From: Elusimicrobia bacterium HGW-Elusimicrobia-1
Lineage (GTDB): Bacteria; Elusimicrobiota; Endomicrobiia; PHAN01
Assembly: GCA_002841695.1 (NCBI GenBank)
Contig: PHAN01000012.1
Location: forward strand, 1-64,000
Direction of reading: 5' to 3'
Length of the DNA: 64,000 nucleotides
Below, piece by piece: positions 26,405 to 34,485 of this stretch. Made by a program: the position numbers and the translations under genes. The notes below the pieces were generated by a model. It searched no databases. It was not told the DNA's origin and saw only the letters and a list, made by a program, of their open reading frames with translations. The first letter of the stretch is position 1. Every line of letters begins with the position of its first letter.

Positions 26405-26499
26405 TAACGTTCGCGGCCATGCGAAGTTGCCCGAAGCGTAGCGTAGGGTAATTTGGGAGAGGGCGGTACTCCGCCCGAACCGCATAGCCGCTGTTGTGT
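26405..26499. repeat. long imperfect hairpin beside the restriction cassette
   Basis: GCGGCCATGCG (26413-26423) pairs with CGCATAGCCGC (26481-26491) with one mismatch; TAAC at 26405 and GTTG at 26493 lie at the outer ends; an inner perfect hairpin GGGCGGTACTCCGCCC occupies 26461-26476. The outline recalls an integron attC site, but the core sites do not fit the RYYYAAC/GTTRRRY consensus. Confidence 0.5.
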
Positions 26500-26564
26500 G
26501 ATAGTGCCGAGGTGGACATTTTTTCAGAAACTGTTTTATTCTTTATTTTAAAAACTCGCCCGTC
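26492..26564. repeat. left inverted repeat of the restriction-modification cassette
   Basis: Read on the minus strand, it shares with 29245-29314, in the same order, GACGGGCGAG, ACAGTTT, TGTCCACCTCGGCA and TCACACAACA. The two copies are in opposite orientation and bracket the AlwI-like genes. Confidence 0.75.
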
Positions 26565-26604
26565 TTTTCTTCGCCGAAGCACACGGATGTGCGTAGGCTA
26601 CTTT

Positions 26605-28284
26605 TCAGGTTCTTAACCAATTCAATGCCTCTTCTGATATTTTTTCATACCAAGATATCTCATTATCACATTCGTTTGCTAACTCATTTGACCGCTCAAA
26701 AAATCGTTTTACATGACTTGGCTCGGGGATGTAAGATGCTTTATAAGAATCATCAACCATTTTTTGGAAAATATTCAATGGTAAAGGGACTATTGTAGAT
26801 GTTCCGCCATAATAGCCAATGTTCATCTTATGCAAAGCATAGAAATGAGCTATACAGGCATCATTAATGTTTGGTGCGATAAAAAGACAATATGCTGGTT
26901 TATTTATTTCCTTTTTTAGTTTCGCAAGGTGACGAGATACTGGTTCTCCTTCAGTTTCGTATTGTCTTTGTCCGGTTTGCATTGTAACTTCAACTGTTAA
27001 ACCAAAATCGCCATAATCACAAATGATGTCTGCTATGTTTCCTTGTGCCGTTGACATTGGATTCCCAAAGTCGTCAAATTTTAAATTAGCTTTGATGTTT
27101 CCACCATCCAACATTGTCATTGCTCGCCATATGTTCCATTCCAGCATCAACGGAGTATCATATAAAGAATTGTCAAGAATTTGACTGAAAATAGTATTGA
27201 TGTCTTCAAATGCACGATAATCCTTAATAGCACTAATTTGTTCAGTAATAATCGTTTCTTTTCTAATTTCTAATTCATCTGCAAAAATGTTTTTTAGTTC
27301 TTGTAACGTATATGTTCCAGATATTTGCAAATTAGGAAACTCAGACCGAATTTTTTGTTCGAGCAATTCCCTGTCATCGGTTAAAAGTGAAGGAAGTAAT
27401 GGATTACCTAAATATTCAACATATTGTCTTTCATTGTTGACAAAACAAGGTTCTCTGTCGGTGTTTTCTAAAAAATAGTCAACCTCTTGAATTTTTTCAG
27501 GAACAATTGAAATTGACTTACCTAAATGTGAAATATTTATCAAACCTGTTGCTCTAAAATAGCGAAAACAAGCATCTGCATAATCACGCATATTACTTGC
27601 TTTGGTTTTAAGAAACTTTACAAGCGAAGCATCATTGGTTTCTCTTGTTCTTGTATTTCCTGAACTTATTTCAGCATTATAAATGTCATTGAGCTCATTC
27701 TCCAAGCATTCTGCACGAAAATTTTTGTAATTTCCTTCGTTTTGTGCTTTTGCAATCCTGAATCGGTCAATTTTCGAAACAATGGCATCGAATTGTCTGT
27801 AATCTACTAACTGCAGTCCGAAAAGCATTAACTCATCAAATTTCAGTGAACCAAAATGACGAATCAATCGAAACAATTCAAGATATGGCTTTACCCAAAA
27901 ATCAGCTGAGTTTTCGCTCGGTTTATGATAAGGCGATGGTATTTGAAATTTGAGTAACTGCCTTAAAAATATTTCTTCTTTTCGCTTAGTTGTTACTAAT
28001 TCTACCCCTGCCTGAGTTAAGGTGATTGTTGGAGATAAAACAACAAAGCCAAGCGATTTTGGTGCTCTGTTTATTCTATCTCGTGCACTAAAGGCAGGAT
28101 CATTTGCACCTTCTCCGTTGAAAAAGTTTTCTTCTTTCAACAGTTCCATAAATGCCCTTTGGGTATCAGTATTCCATTTTTGACCTGAAAAATGAGTATT
28201 CAATAACTCAATTTCAGGAATCATTTTGGCTGGAGTCCTTGGAGATGTTGTAACGAATATTATTTTACTATCTATTCTTGCCAT
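26605..28284 (-). CDS. AlwI-family type II restriction endonuclease
   Basis: A 559-residue endonuclease. The N-terminal TTSPRTPAKMIPEIELL and the C-terminal half with EWNIWRAMTMLDGG, KFDDFGNPMSTAQGNIADI and EVTMQTGQRQYETEGEPVSR (near residue 430) match the AlwI family (AlwI, PleI, MlyI, N.BstNBI relatives), which cleave at a distance from short asymmetric sites such as GGATC or GAGTC. The D-I...E-V-T segment (IADIICDYGDFGLTVEVT) is the likely PD-(D/E)XK-type metal site. Base composition is clearly AT-richer than the flanking genes, suggesting recent acquisition. It ends a two-gene unit with the methyltransferase, separated by 1 base. Confidence 0.9.
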   Translation of the reverse strand: MARIDSKIIFVTTSPRTPAKMIPEIELLNTHFSGQKWNTDTQRAFMELLKEENFFNGEGANDPAFSARDRINRAPKSLGFVVLSPTITLTQAGVELVTTKRKEEIFLRQLLKFQIPSPYHKPSENSADFWVKPYLELFRLIRHFGSLKFDELMLFGLQLVDYRQFDAIVSKIDRFRIAKAQNEGNYKNFRAECLENELNDIYNAEISSGNTRTRETNDASLVKFLKTKASNMRDYADACFRYFRATGLINISHLGKSISIVPEKIQEVDYFLENTDREPCFVNNERQYVEYLGNPLLPSLLTDDRELLEQKIRSEFPNLQISGTYTLQELKNIFADELEIRKETIITEQISAIKDYRAFEDINTIFSQILDNSLYDTPLMLEWNIWRAMTMLDGGNIKANLKFDDFGNPMSTAQGNIADIICDYGDFGLTVEVTMQTGQRQYETEGEPVSRHLAKLKKEINKPAYCLFIAPNINDACIAHFYALHKMNIGYYGGTSTIVPLPLNIFQKMVDDSYKASYIPEPSHVKRFFERSNELANECDNEISWYEKISEEALNWLRT

Positions 28285-28285
28285 A

Positions 28286-29194
28286 TTAATAAACCAATTC
28301 TAGTTGAGAATCATATTTATTAGTATAGTCATATCTGATATTTCCATAATTTGAAAGCAAGATATGGCTTGCTTCTGACTTAAATCTGTTTCTAATATTA
28401 ACTGCATATGATTTTCCATATTCATCAACAATCATATCTCCGTATAACTTTTCAGTTAATGGAGTTCTGCCAATTACCATAAGTGCTTTACATTTAAGTT
28501 GCTTGTATTGATTGGCTAATTCAATATGATTTTTTTCATTAAATCCGTCTTTATGTTCTACATTGCCGTAGTCTGAAAAAACACAATCGTAAGGCGGGTC
28601 TAAAAACATAAAATCATCTTCGGTCGCCATTTTAAAAATCTCGGAATAGTCGAGATTATAAATTTCTGTGTTAGCAAATAGTTTGCTGTGAGATTTTGTA
28701 ACCAAAGAAGTATTCAAGTTGGCATATCGTCCATAAGGCACGTTAAACTCGCCTTTGGCATTGTAGCGTATCATTCCCGAATATGCGGTCTTGTTAATGA
28801 AGAAATAAAACAAGGCATCAGAATATTTCTTTTCAGTCAACCCATTGAACATATCTCTAATTTGATAATAAAGATGCTCATTATCGTCTACAACTCTTTT
28901 GTCCGGGGCTTTGCTTTTTAATGCTTCAAATTTTTTTCGATTTATGGTGTAAATTTTTTCGATTTCAGTCAGCTCGCTTTTAAGTGTTTCAAAGTCGTTT
29001 TTAACGCCTAAGTAAAACGATATTAATTTTGAATTAATGTCATTTATGATTGCTCCCTTTGGTTCTAAATGAAAAAATAATGCTCCACCACCAAAAAATG
29101 GTTCAATATATTTACCACTAAAGTTCGGTATGTGCCTTATAAGTTTTGGTATTTCTTTCGATTTTCCGCCTCTATACTTTACCAATGGTTTCAT
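28286..29194 (-). CDS. Dam-like DNA adenine N6-methyltransferase (D12 class)
   Basis: A 302-residue methyltransferase. The SAM-binding motif is near the start (KYRGGKSKEIPKLI and FFGGGALFF), followed by the catalytic DPPY at about residues 198-201 (FMFLDPPYDC); FNVPYGRY is typical of D12-class (Dam-like) enzymes. It protects host DNA from the neighbouring AlwI-like nuclease by methylating adenine in the site, probably one containing GATC by analogy with M.AlwI. The gene is AT-rich like the nuclease gene and immediately precedes it. Asymmetric sites often need two methylating activities, yet only one methyltransferase is seen. Confidence 0.92.
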   Translation of the reverse strand: MKPLVKYRGGKSKEIPKLIRHIPNFSGKYIEPFFGGGALFFHLEPKGAIINDINSKLISFYLGVKNDFETLKSELTEIEKIYTINRKKFEALKSKAPDKRVVDDNEHLYYQIRDMFNGLTEKKYSDALFYFFINKTAYSGMIRYNAKGEFNVPYGRYANLNTSLVTKSHSKLFANTEIYNLDYSEIFKMATEDDFMFLDPPYDCVFSDYGNVEHKDGFNEKNHIELANQYKQLKCKALMVIGRTPLTEKLYGDMIVDEYGKSYAVNIRNRFKSEASHILLSNYGNIRYDYTNKYDSQLELVY

Positions 29195-29244
29195 ATTGCT
29201 ACTTTCTCCATTCTTTTAGCGAGCCAAGGATGGCGAGCATTCTT

Positions 29245-29314
29245 GACGGGCGAGGTTTTATTTCTTTTATCTTAACCATAACAGTTTTTGTCCACCTCGG
29301 CATGTCACACAACA
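29245..29314. repeat. right inverted repeat of the restriction-modification cassette
   Basis: Mirror partner of 26492-26564: GACGGGCGAG at 29245-29254 and TGTCCACCTCGGCA ending near 29303. The rest of the 250-bp gap to recQ (29195-29444) shows no gene. Confidence 0.75.
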
Positions 29315-29444
29315 TTTCATATCCGCAATTATTCGTTTATTATACCGAAAGACAGACAATATGCGCAAGTTTCGACGACTGGGTGCGTTTATTTTAGCCC
29401 TGTACGACCGGCCAATGCCCGGGACGGCGGGCTGGGTATAAACC

Positions 29445-30998
29445 CTACTTTATCCCGATTCTCCCGCCTACGGCGTCCTGTTCCGAAATGGAACAGGTTG
29501 ATTTTTTACTTTTGCAGTACGCCGTAATTTTCTCCAAAAACATACTTCCGTATTTTTTCAGTTTCACATCCCCAACACCATTAATTTCTCTGAAAGTTTC
29601 AAGATTTTGCGGGTATCGCGCGGACATTTCTTTCAGGGCCACGTCCGAGAATACGATGTATGGCGGCATTCTTTCCTTGTCCGCGATTTCCTTTCGCAAT
29701 GCCCTTAAAGTTTCAAATAATTTTCGGTCGTATTCCGAACGCTCGATAAAAGATTTTTTGGATTTTGAAATTTTGACAGCGCTTTGAAGATATGGCACGG
29801 CGTCTTCTTTTTCCGGCGGCGAGCAGGCGTCGCACATATCGCAGTCGTTGGCGTCATATTTTTCGCCGAAATAATTCAATAAATATTTTCGGCGGCATTC
29901 TTTGTTTGCGCAAAAATCAAGCATCTCCCGCATTTTTTTATAGGCGAACTGCCGGTATTGTTCGTTTTCTATTTTGTTAATAAAATATTCGTGTTTGATT
30001 TTATCGCCGTAACTGAAAAATAAAATACAATCGCTTTTGAGACCGTCTCTGCCCGCCCTGCCCGTCTCCTGATAATAACCCTCGATACTTTTGGGCATAT
30101 CGCAGTGAATCACATAGCGGACATTCGGTTTGTCAATGCCCATCCCGAAAGCGATTGTGGCCACGATAATTTCCACATCGTCCTTAATAAATTTTTCCTG
30201 ATTCTCTGTTCGCGCGGCCGACGATAACCCCGCATGATAGGGCAACGCGCGGATGCCTTCTTTTTGAAGTTTAAGGGACAGCGCGTCAACGGATTTTCTG
30301 CTCTGGCAATAAATTATCCCGGATTCGTTCGGATGATTTTTTATATATCGCAACAGATGTTGATACGTTTCTTTCTTGGGTCTGATCCGGTAAAATAGAT
30401 TTTTTCTGTTTAGAGATGCCCTGTAAATTTTGGGGCTTGACATATTTAACTGACTGACAATATCACTTTGAACCTGCGCCGTCGCGGTCGACGTGAGCGC
30501 GATTAAGGGAACGGTCGGGAAATGTGTTTTTAACAGATTTAATTTGCGGTATTCCGGACGGAAATCGTGACCCCATTCCGAAATGCAATGCGCCTCGTCT
30601 ATGGCGATTAAATTCGTGTTTAACTGACGCAGAAAATCCAAAAAGTCCGGAAGCATAATTCTTTCCGGCGCCACGTACAGAAGTTTAATGTGCTTTTTTA
30701 TCAACTGCGATTTTATCTCGGCTACCCTCTTATAATCCAATGTGCTGTTTATGGAAGCGGCGGGGATGCCGCTTGCGCGCAAATCATCGACCTGGTCTTT
30801 CATAAGAGATATGAGAGGAGAGATAACAACGGTAACGCCGTCTTTTATTATGGCGGGCAGTTGATAGCACAGCGATTTGCCGCCGCCGGTCGGCATCAAA
30901 ACCAGGACGTCGTGATGGTTGAGAACATCGCCGATAATTTCTTCCTGCAAAGGGTGAAAATCGGCATAGCCGAAATATTTCCGCAGTGTGTCACGCAT
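29445..30998 (-). CDS. recQ: RecQ-family ATP-dependent DNA helicase
   Basis: 3'-5' DNA helicase of 517 residues for recombination and repair. Motif 0 FHPLQEEII, Walker A MPTGGGKSLCYQ, DEAH box (IAIDEAHCISEWGHDFRPEY, the RecQ aromatic loop), motif V/VI IEGYYQETGRAGRDG. A zinc-binding part with C-x...CRRKYLLNYFGE...CDMCDAC follows at about 375-410. An HRDC-like domain occupies about 440-505. The winged-helix RQC part appears short or absent, since only about 30 residues lie between the zinc region and HRDC, so it is a compact form (E. coli RecQ is about 610). It lies beside the restriction cassette on the same strand but outside the inverted repeats. The stop is in a low-complexity repeat-like area. 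Confidence 0.93.
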   Translation of the reverse strand: MRDTLRKYFGYADFHPLQEEIIGDVLNHHDVLVLMPTGGGKSLCYQLPAIIKDGVTVVISPLISLMKDQVDDLRASGIPAASINSTLDYKRVAEIKSQLIKKHIKLLYVAPERIMLPDFLDFLRQLNTNLIAIDEAHCISEWGHDFRPEYRKLNLLKTHFPTVPLIALTSTATAQVQSDIVSQLNMSSPKIYRASLNRKNLFYRIRPKKETYQHLLRYIKNHPNESGIIYCQSRKSVDALSLKLQKEGIRALPYHAGLSSAARTENQEKFIKDDVEIIVATIAFGMGIDKPNVRYVIHCDMPKSIEGYYQETGRAGRDGLKSDCILFFSYGDKIKHEYFINKIENEQYRQFAYKKMREMLDFCANKECRRKYLLNYFGEKYDANDCDMCDACSPPEKEDAVPYLQSAVKISKSKKSFIERSEYDRKLFETLRALRKEIADKERMPPYIVFSDVALKEMSARYPQNLETFREINGVGDVKLKKYGSMFLEKITAYCKSKKSTCSISEQDAVGGRIGIK

Positions 30999-31063
30999 AA
31001 TTTGTCATTTCTATTACGAGATTGTTGAAAAACCCCGCAATTTCTCATTGCGAGGCCCCGCCG

Positions 31064-31113
31064 TTTTGGTAGGGACAGGTCGCGACCTGTCCCTACTTCG
31101 TCATTACATTCCT
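31064..31113. repeat. 50-bp repeat containing a 26-bp perfect palindrome, copy 2
   Basis: Identical to 23354-23403 and includes the palindrome TAGGGACAGGTCG / CGACCTGTCCCTA. Around it, CAATTTCTCATTGCGAGGC (31039-31057) and CTTGCAATGACGG (31112-31124) form an outer imperfect inverted pair. Confidence 0.85.
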
Positions 31114-31147
31114 TGCAATGACGGTCAAAGGGACTTTTTCAACGGTC

Positions 31148-32710
31148 TCACTTTATCTCGATTCTTCCGTCGGGCTTGCCGCGCCGCGCGGGTATGGAGC
31201 CGGTTTTTTGAAGATATTCCGTCACGGCGTCGCGGAAACTTATTCCGGTGTCCCGACGGCTTTTCGCCGCGGCGAAAATTCCGAAGCCGTCGCCGCCGGC
31301 GGCAAGAAACGAGTTTGTGGCCACGGTATAGATTTTTTTGTCGTCGAGCCTCGACGTCCCGTCGCCGTCCGCGACCGCTGCGGAAAGTTTTTTCGTTTCG
31401 CGTTCGTAGACGACGCGCATCCCCGAAATCTGAAGCGTTCCATACTGTCCGTCAAAAGAGTTCAGCAGCAATTCGCGCACCGTCGCGCCCGTCATTTTCA
31501 TCGTCACGATGGTGTTGTCGAAAGGGTTTACGCTGTAGACGTCGCGGAGCGTGATGTCCCCCGACTTAAAGTCCGCGCGGATACCGCCGGGATTATGAAA
31601 TGCCAGTTGCGCGGCGGCTTTTTGGCGCATTATGTCCGTCAGCAGATTTCCCATCGGGGATTCCGCGCCTTTTGCGCCCCGCTTTATGTCGGCTTCGGCG
31701 CGCCCGACGACTTTGCCGAGCTTGCGCGACGTCTCGGACGTTATACCGTCGACGAACTTTTTCATTCCGGAATCCTCGCCGTATCTTACCGACGATATTT
31801 TAACGATGCGGTTGGTGATGAGCCGAGGTTTTTTGGTTTTTTTGTCGAGCCGCAGAGTCATTTTGCCGACGGTCCGGCCGCCTCCGCTCGTCTGAACGAT
31901 AAGAGTGCGTCCTATTTTTTTGCCGCGGACTTCCGTGTGAGTGTGCGCTCCTATAATCGCGTCTATGCCGTCGACGTCGGCGGCCAATGCTCTGTCGCCT
32001 CGCCATGCCGCCCCGTCTTTTTCAAAGCCCAGGTGCGACAGGGCGATGATTGTGTCTGCTTTTTCGGATAATTCCGCGACCATCCGCCGCGCCTCTTCGG
32101 CGGCGTCGGCAAAGATGAGTCCGTCGACATTGGCCGGCATCGACATTGCCGGCGTGCGCTCGCTTGTCAGACCGAATATCGCGATTCGCGCGCCTTTCAC
32201 TTCTTTTATCGTATAAGGTTTGATGTAAACCGGTCTTTCGCCGGAGTGTTTTTGCCCTGCGGGATTTTTGCGGTAGATGTTGGCCGCCAAAAAAGGAAAT
32301 CCGGCCGTTTTCGACAGAGCCGACAGATTTTTTTGGCCGAAGTCGAACTCGTGATTTCCGACGGCCGCCGCGTCATAGCCGAGCCGGTTCATCGCAAGAA
32401 CGGTATTTTTGCCTCCTGAAAGGTCGCTTTCCGGAGTCCCCTGGAAAAAATCGCCGGCGTCCAAAAGCAGTGTGTCGTCGGGAAGTTTTTTTAAGAAAGC
32501 GGCCAGCGCGGCCATTCCGCCTTCGCCTTTGCGCGGGAGTATATTTCCGTGTAAGTCGTTGGTGTACACTATAACTACGGGAAATGTAAGGGCGTAATAT
32601 TTGACGTAAAAAAACAGCCCCGCCGCCGCAATCGCTCCCGCCAAATACTTGAGTGGTTTTTTAATCATATTCATAAGCTTTTTTGTCGTGTTTTTCAAAA
32701 ACCCCGCCAT
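31148..32710 (-). CDS. membrane-anchored 5'-nucleotidase/metallophosphoesterase (UshA-like)
   Basis: A 520-residue enzyme that probably dephosphorylates nucleotides or other phosphoesters outside the cytoplasmic membrane. An N-terminal hydrophobic segment (about residues 22-41) is a signal anchor. The metallophosphatase domain has VYTNDLHGNILP, LLDAGDFFQGTP, AVGNHEFDFG, and GAHTH. The C-terminal 5'-nucleotidase domain (about 345-510) has NPGGIRADFKSGDIT and NSFLAAGGDGF. Both domains are complete. Several Met codons near the start (residues 1, 13, 15) leave the exact start open. Its product nucleosides could feed the CNT transporter encoded elsewhere in the window. Confidence 0.9.
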   Translation of the reverse strand: MAGFLKNTTKKLMNMIKKPLKYLAGAIAAAGLFFYVKYYALTFPVVIVYTNDLHGNILPRKGEGGMAALAAFLKKLPDDTLLLDAGDFFQGTPESDLSGGKNTVLAMNRLGYDAAAVGNHEFDFGQKNLSALSKTAGFPFLAANIYRKNPAGQKHSGERPVYIKPYTIKEVKGARIAIFGLTSERTPAMSMPANVDGLIFADAAEEARRMVAELSEKADTIIALSHLGFEKDGAAWRGDRALAADVDGIDAIIGAHTHTEVRGKKIGRTLIVQTSGGGRTVGKMTLRLDKKTKKPRLITNRIVKISSVRYGEDSGMKKFVDGITSETSRKLGKVVGRAEADIKRGAKGAESPMGNLLTDIMRQKAAAQLAFHNPGGIRADFKSGDITLRDVYSVNPFDNTIVTMKMTGATVRELLLNSFDGQYGTLQISGMRVVYERETKKLSAAVADGDGTSRLDDKKIYTVATNSFLAAGGDGFGIFAAAKSRRDTGISFRDAVTEYLQKTGSIPARRGKPDGRIEIK

Positions 32711-32757
32711 TCGCCGGAAGTTTTTGGGCGGTTACGAAATGATTTTCCTCTCCCTGA

Positions 32758-32781
32758 CCCTCTCCCTCCGGGGGGAGAGGG
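32758..32781. repeat. perfect GC-rich hairpin between nucleotidase and synthase genes
   Basis: CCCTCTCCC / TCCGGG / GGGAGAGGG-type stem-loop with no following T-run on either strand; belongs to the dispersed palindromic repeats of this genome. Confidence 0.6.
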
Positions 32782-32839
32782 CATAAAACTTTCGGCTCAT
32801 AAACGCGCGCGAAAGGGTTTTCGGGAAACAGATAAAAAA

Positions 32840-34210
32840 CTATTTCACCATCTCCGGCAGAAATTGCTTTGCCAGCGACCACATTTCCGGCTCGGCTATG
32901 TCGGTGACGCGCCCCGCCGCGAACTGCTCGTCGACCCAGTCCTTTATCTTTATTACCGCCGGATGTTCCTTGCCAAGCTTATTATCATCGGAGAGTTTCA
33001 GACGGGAGTTCAGCCAGAACGCTATTCCCGCCGCGCCCGACTTATCGGAAATCGCCACGTCGGCCGGACGGTTGAGAAGGCGGTTCGTGTCGAATATGTT
33101 GTAAATTTTTTCGTCCTTCATTATTCCGTCGGCGTGAATGCCCGCTTTTGTCACGTTGAAATGCGACCCCACAAAGGGCTGATTGGCCGGCACCGCGTGT
33201 CCGAGTTCCTTTATGAAAAATTCCGATATTTCGGTTATCGCCGAGAGATCCATACCGTTGGTGGATCCGCGCAGCGCCGCGTATTCCACGCAGAGGGCCT
33301 CGACGGGCGTATTGCCCGTGCGTTCGCCGATTCCCAAAAGCGCTCCGTTTGCGCCGGAGGCGCCGTAGAGCCAGGCAAAAGTCGAATTCGCCAGCGCGCG
33401 GTAAAAATCATTGTGGCCGTGCCACTCCAGCCACTCCGCCGGCACTCCCGCAAGGCGGGTCAACCCGTATATTATTCCGTTGACGTTGCGCGGGAGCGCC
33501 GCGCCCGGGTAAGCCACCGCAAGACCCAGCGTGTCGCAGGCGCGTATCTTGACGGGCGACTTGTACTGCTTGGAGAGTTTCATCAGTTCCGTGGCGAAAG
33601 GTATTACAAAACCATAGAAATCCGCGCGGGTTATATCCTCAAAATGGCACCGCGGTATTATTCCCTCGTCGAGGGCGGCGCGGACGATTTCAAGATAACC
33701 GTCCATGGCCTGTCTGCGCGTCTTTTTAAGTTTCAGAAAAATATGATAATCCGAGCAGGAAGTAAGAATTCCGGTTTCTTTAAGGCGCATCTCCTTGACA
33801 AGTTTAAAATCCTCTTTTTTGGCTCTGATCCATGCGGTTATTTCGGGGAATTTAAGTCCGAGGTCGCGGCATCTTGCGATAGAATCGCGGTCGCGCTGAG
33901 TATAAACAAAAAATTCCGTTTGACGAATGACGCCGTTCGGCCCGCCCAGCCGTGAGAGGAGTTCGTAGAGCTTGACTATCTGCTCGACGGTAAAAGGAGC
34001 CCTCGATTGCTGTCCGTCGCGAAAGGTGGTATCCGTGACCCATATTTCTTCGGCCGGGCTCATAGGCACTATGCGATGGTTGAACGCTATTTTGGGGATT
34101 TCGGTGTAAGGGAATACGTCGTCGTAGAGTTTAGGTTCGGAAACGTCCTGCAATTCGTAGACGTACTCGTCCTGTTCGAGAGTTTTGCGGTTGGGATTGT
34201 ATTTAATCAC
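32840..34210 (-). CDS. DRE-TIM metallolyase, probable Re-citrate synthase
   Basis: A 456-residue member of the isopropylmalate/homocitrate synthase superfamily that condenses acetyl-CoA with a 2-oxoacid. The DRE-TIM signature is WVTDTTFRDGQQSRAPFTVE near residue 58, and the metal-binding HGHND lies near residue 265. Segments such as LSRLGGPNGVIRQTEFFVY, GILTSCSDYHIFLKLKKTRR and CHFEDITRADFYGFV resemble, from memory, (R)-citrate synthases of clostridia and syntrophs rather than LeuA or NifV. It lacks the LeuA C-terminal regulatory domain. If right, it makes citrate from oxaloacetate for glutamate synthesis in an anaerobe. Alternatives are homocitrate or citramalate synthase; the exact substrate is uncertain. 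Confidence 0.72.
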   Translation of the reverse strand: MIKYNPNRKTLEQDEYVYELQDVSEPKLYDDVFPYTEIPKIAFNHRIVPMSPAEEIWVTDTTFRDGQQSRAPFTVEQIVKLYELLSRLGGPNGVIRQTEFFVYTQRDRDSIARCRDLGLKFPEITAWIRAKKEDFKLVKEMRLKETGILTSCSDYHIFLKLKKTRRQAMDGYLEIVRAALDEGIIPRCHFEDITRADFYGFVIPFATELMKLSKQYKSPVKIRACDTLGLAVAYPGAALPRNVNGIIYGLTRLAGVPAEWLEWHGHNDFYRALANSTFAWLYGASGANGALLGIGERTGNTPVEALCVEYAALRGSTNGMDLSAITEISEFFIKELGHAVPANQPFVGSHFNVTKAGIHADGIMKDEKIYNIFDTNRLLNRPADVAISDKSGAAGIAFWLNSRLKLSDDNKLGKEHPAVIKIKDWVDEQFAAGRVTDIAEPEMWSLAKQFLPEMVK

Positions 34211-34485
34211 GTGTGTTTCCTCCGTGTGGATTTTCTTGCGCGGCCTTCGCGGCGACGATACCGCGCATCCGCTGATTATATATTTTTTCGGTTTTTAAAA
34301 GTAATGTCCCTCCGCCTGTGAGGTAAATCACAAAGAAGTTTTTATCGACGGCGATTCGAGTCCGCGGACGGCCGGTATCTACACAATCTTGACAACTTCC
34401 CGGCAATTATGTATATATTGACTGCCGGCTTGACCGCTTTGTTGAACGGGCGGAATTTTCAGGGGCATATTCGGTCGGAGGGCAG
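34211..34485. other. divergent intergenic region
   Basis: Gap of 275 bases between the divergent synthase and FecR-protein genes. It contains the promoter at 34389-34417 for the rightward operon. No other gene or stable hairpin was recognised. Confidence 0.5.
34389..34417 (+). promoter_or_regulatory. sigma70-type promoter of the surface-protein operon
   Basis: Perfect TTGACA (34389-34394), 17-base spacer, TATATA (34412-34417), about 69 bases before the FecR-protein start. Confidence 0.75.

Larger units (their letters stand above)
26233..26604. other. 372-bp gap between toxin-antitoxin operon and restriction cassette
   Basis: Contains, left to right: the HTH gene promoter and GTTAAC operator (26254-26327), a small GTTTCAATGAAGTGAAAC hairpin (26357-26374), an imperfect long hairpin (26405-26499) and the left inverted repeat of the restriction cassette (26492-26564). 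No gene is supported; a 63-codon minus-strand frame across the hairpins has no ribosome site. Confidence 0.7.

Noticed and set aside
26391-26582. Small minus-strand open frame in the cassette border
   Set aside because: It runs through the attC-like hairpin and the inverted repeat; no ribosome site or conserved sequence.
32864-33955. Plus-strand open frame opposite the citrate synthase-like gene
   Set aside because: The minus strand encodes a motif-rich enzyme; the opposite frame has no family features.
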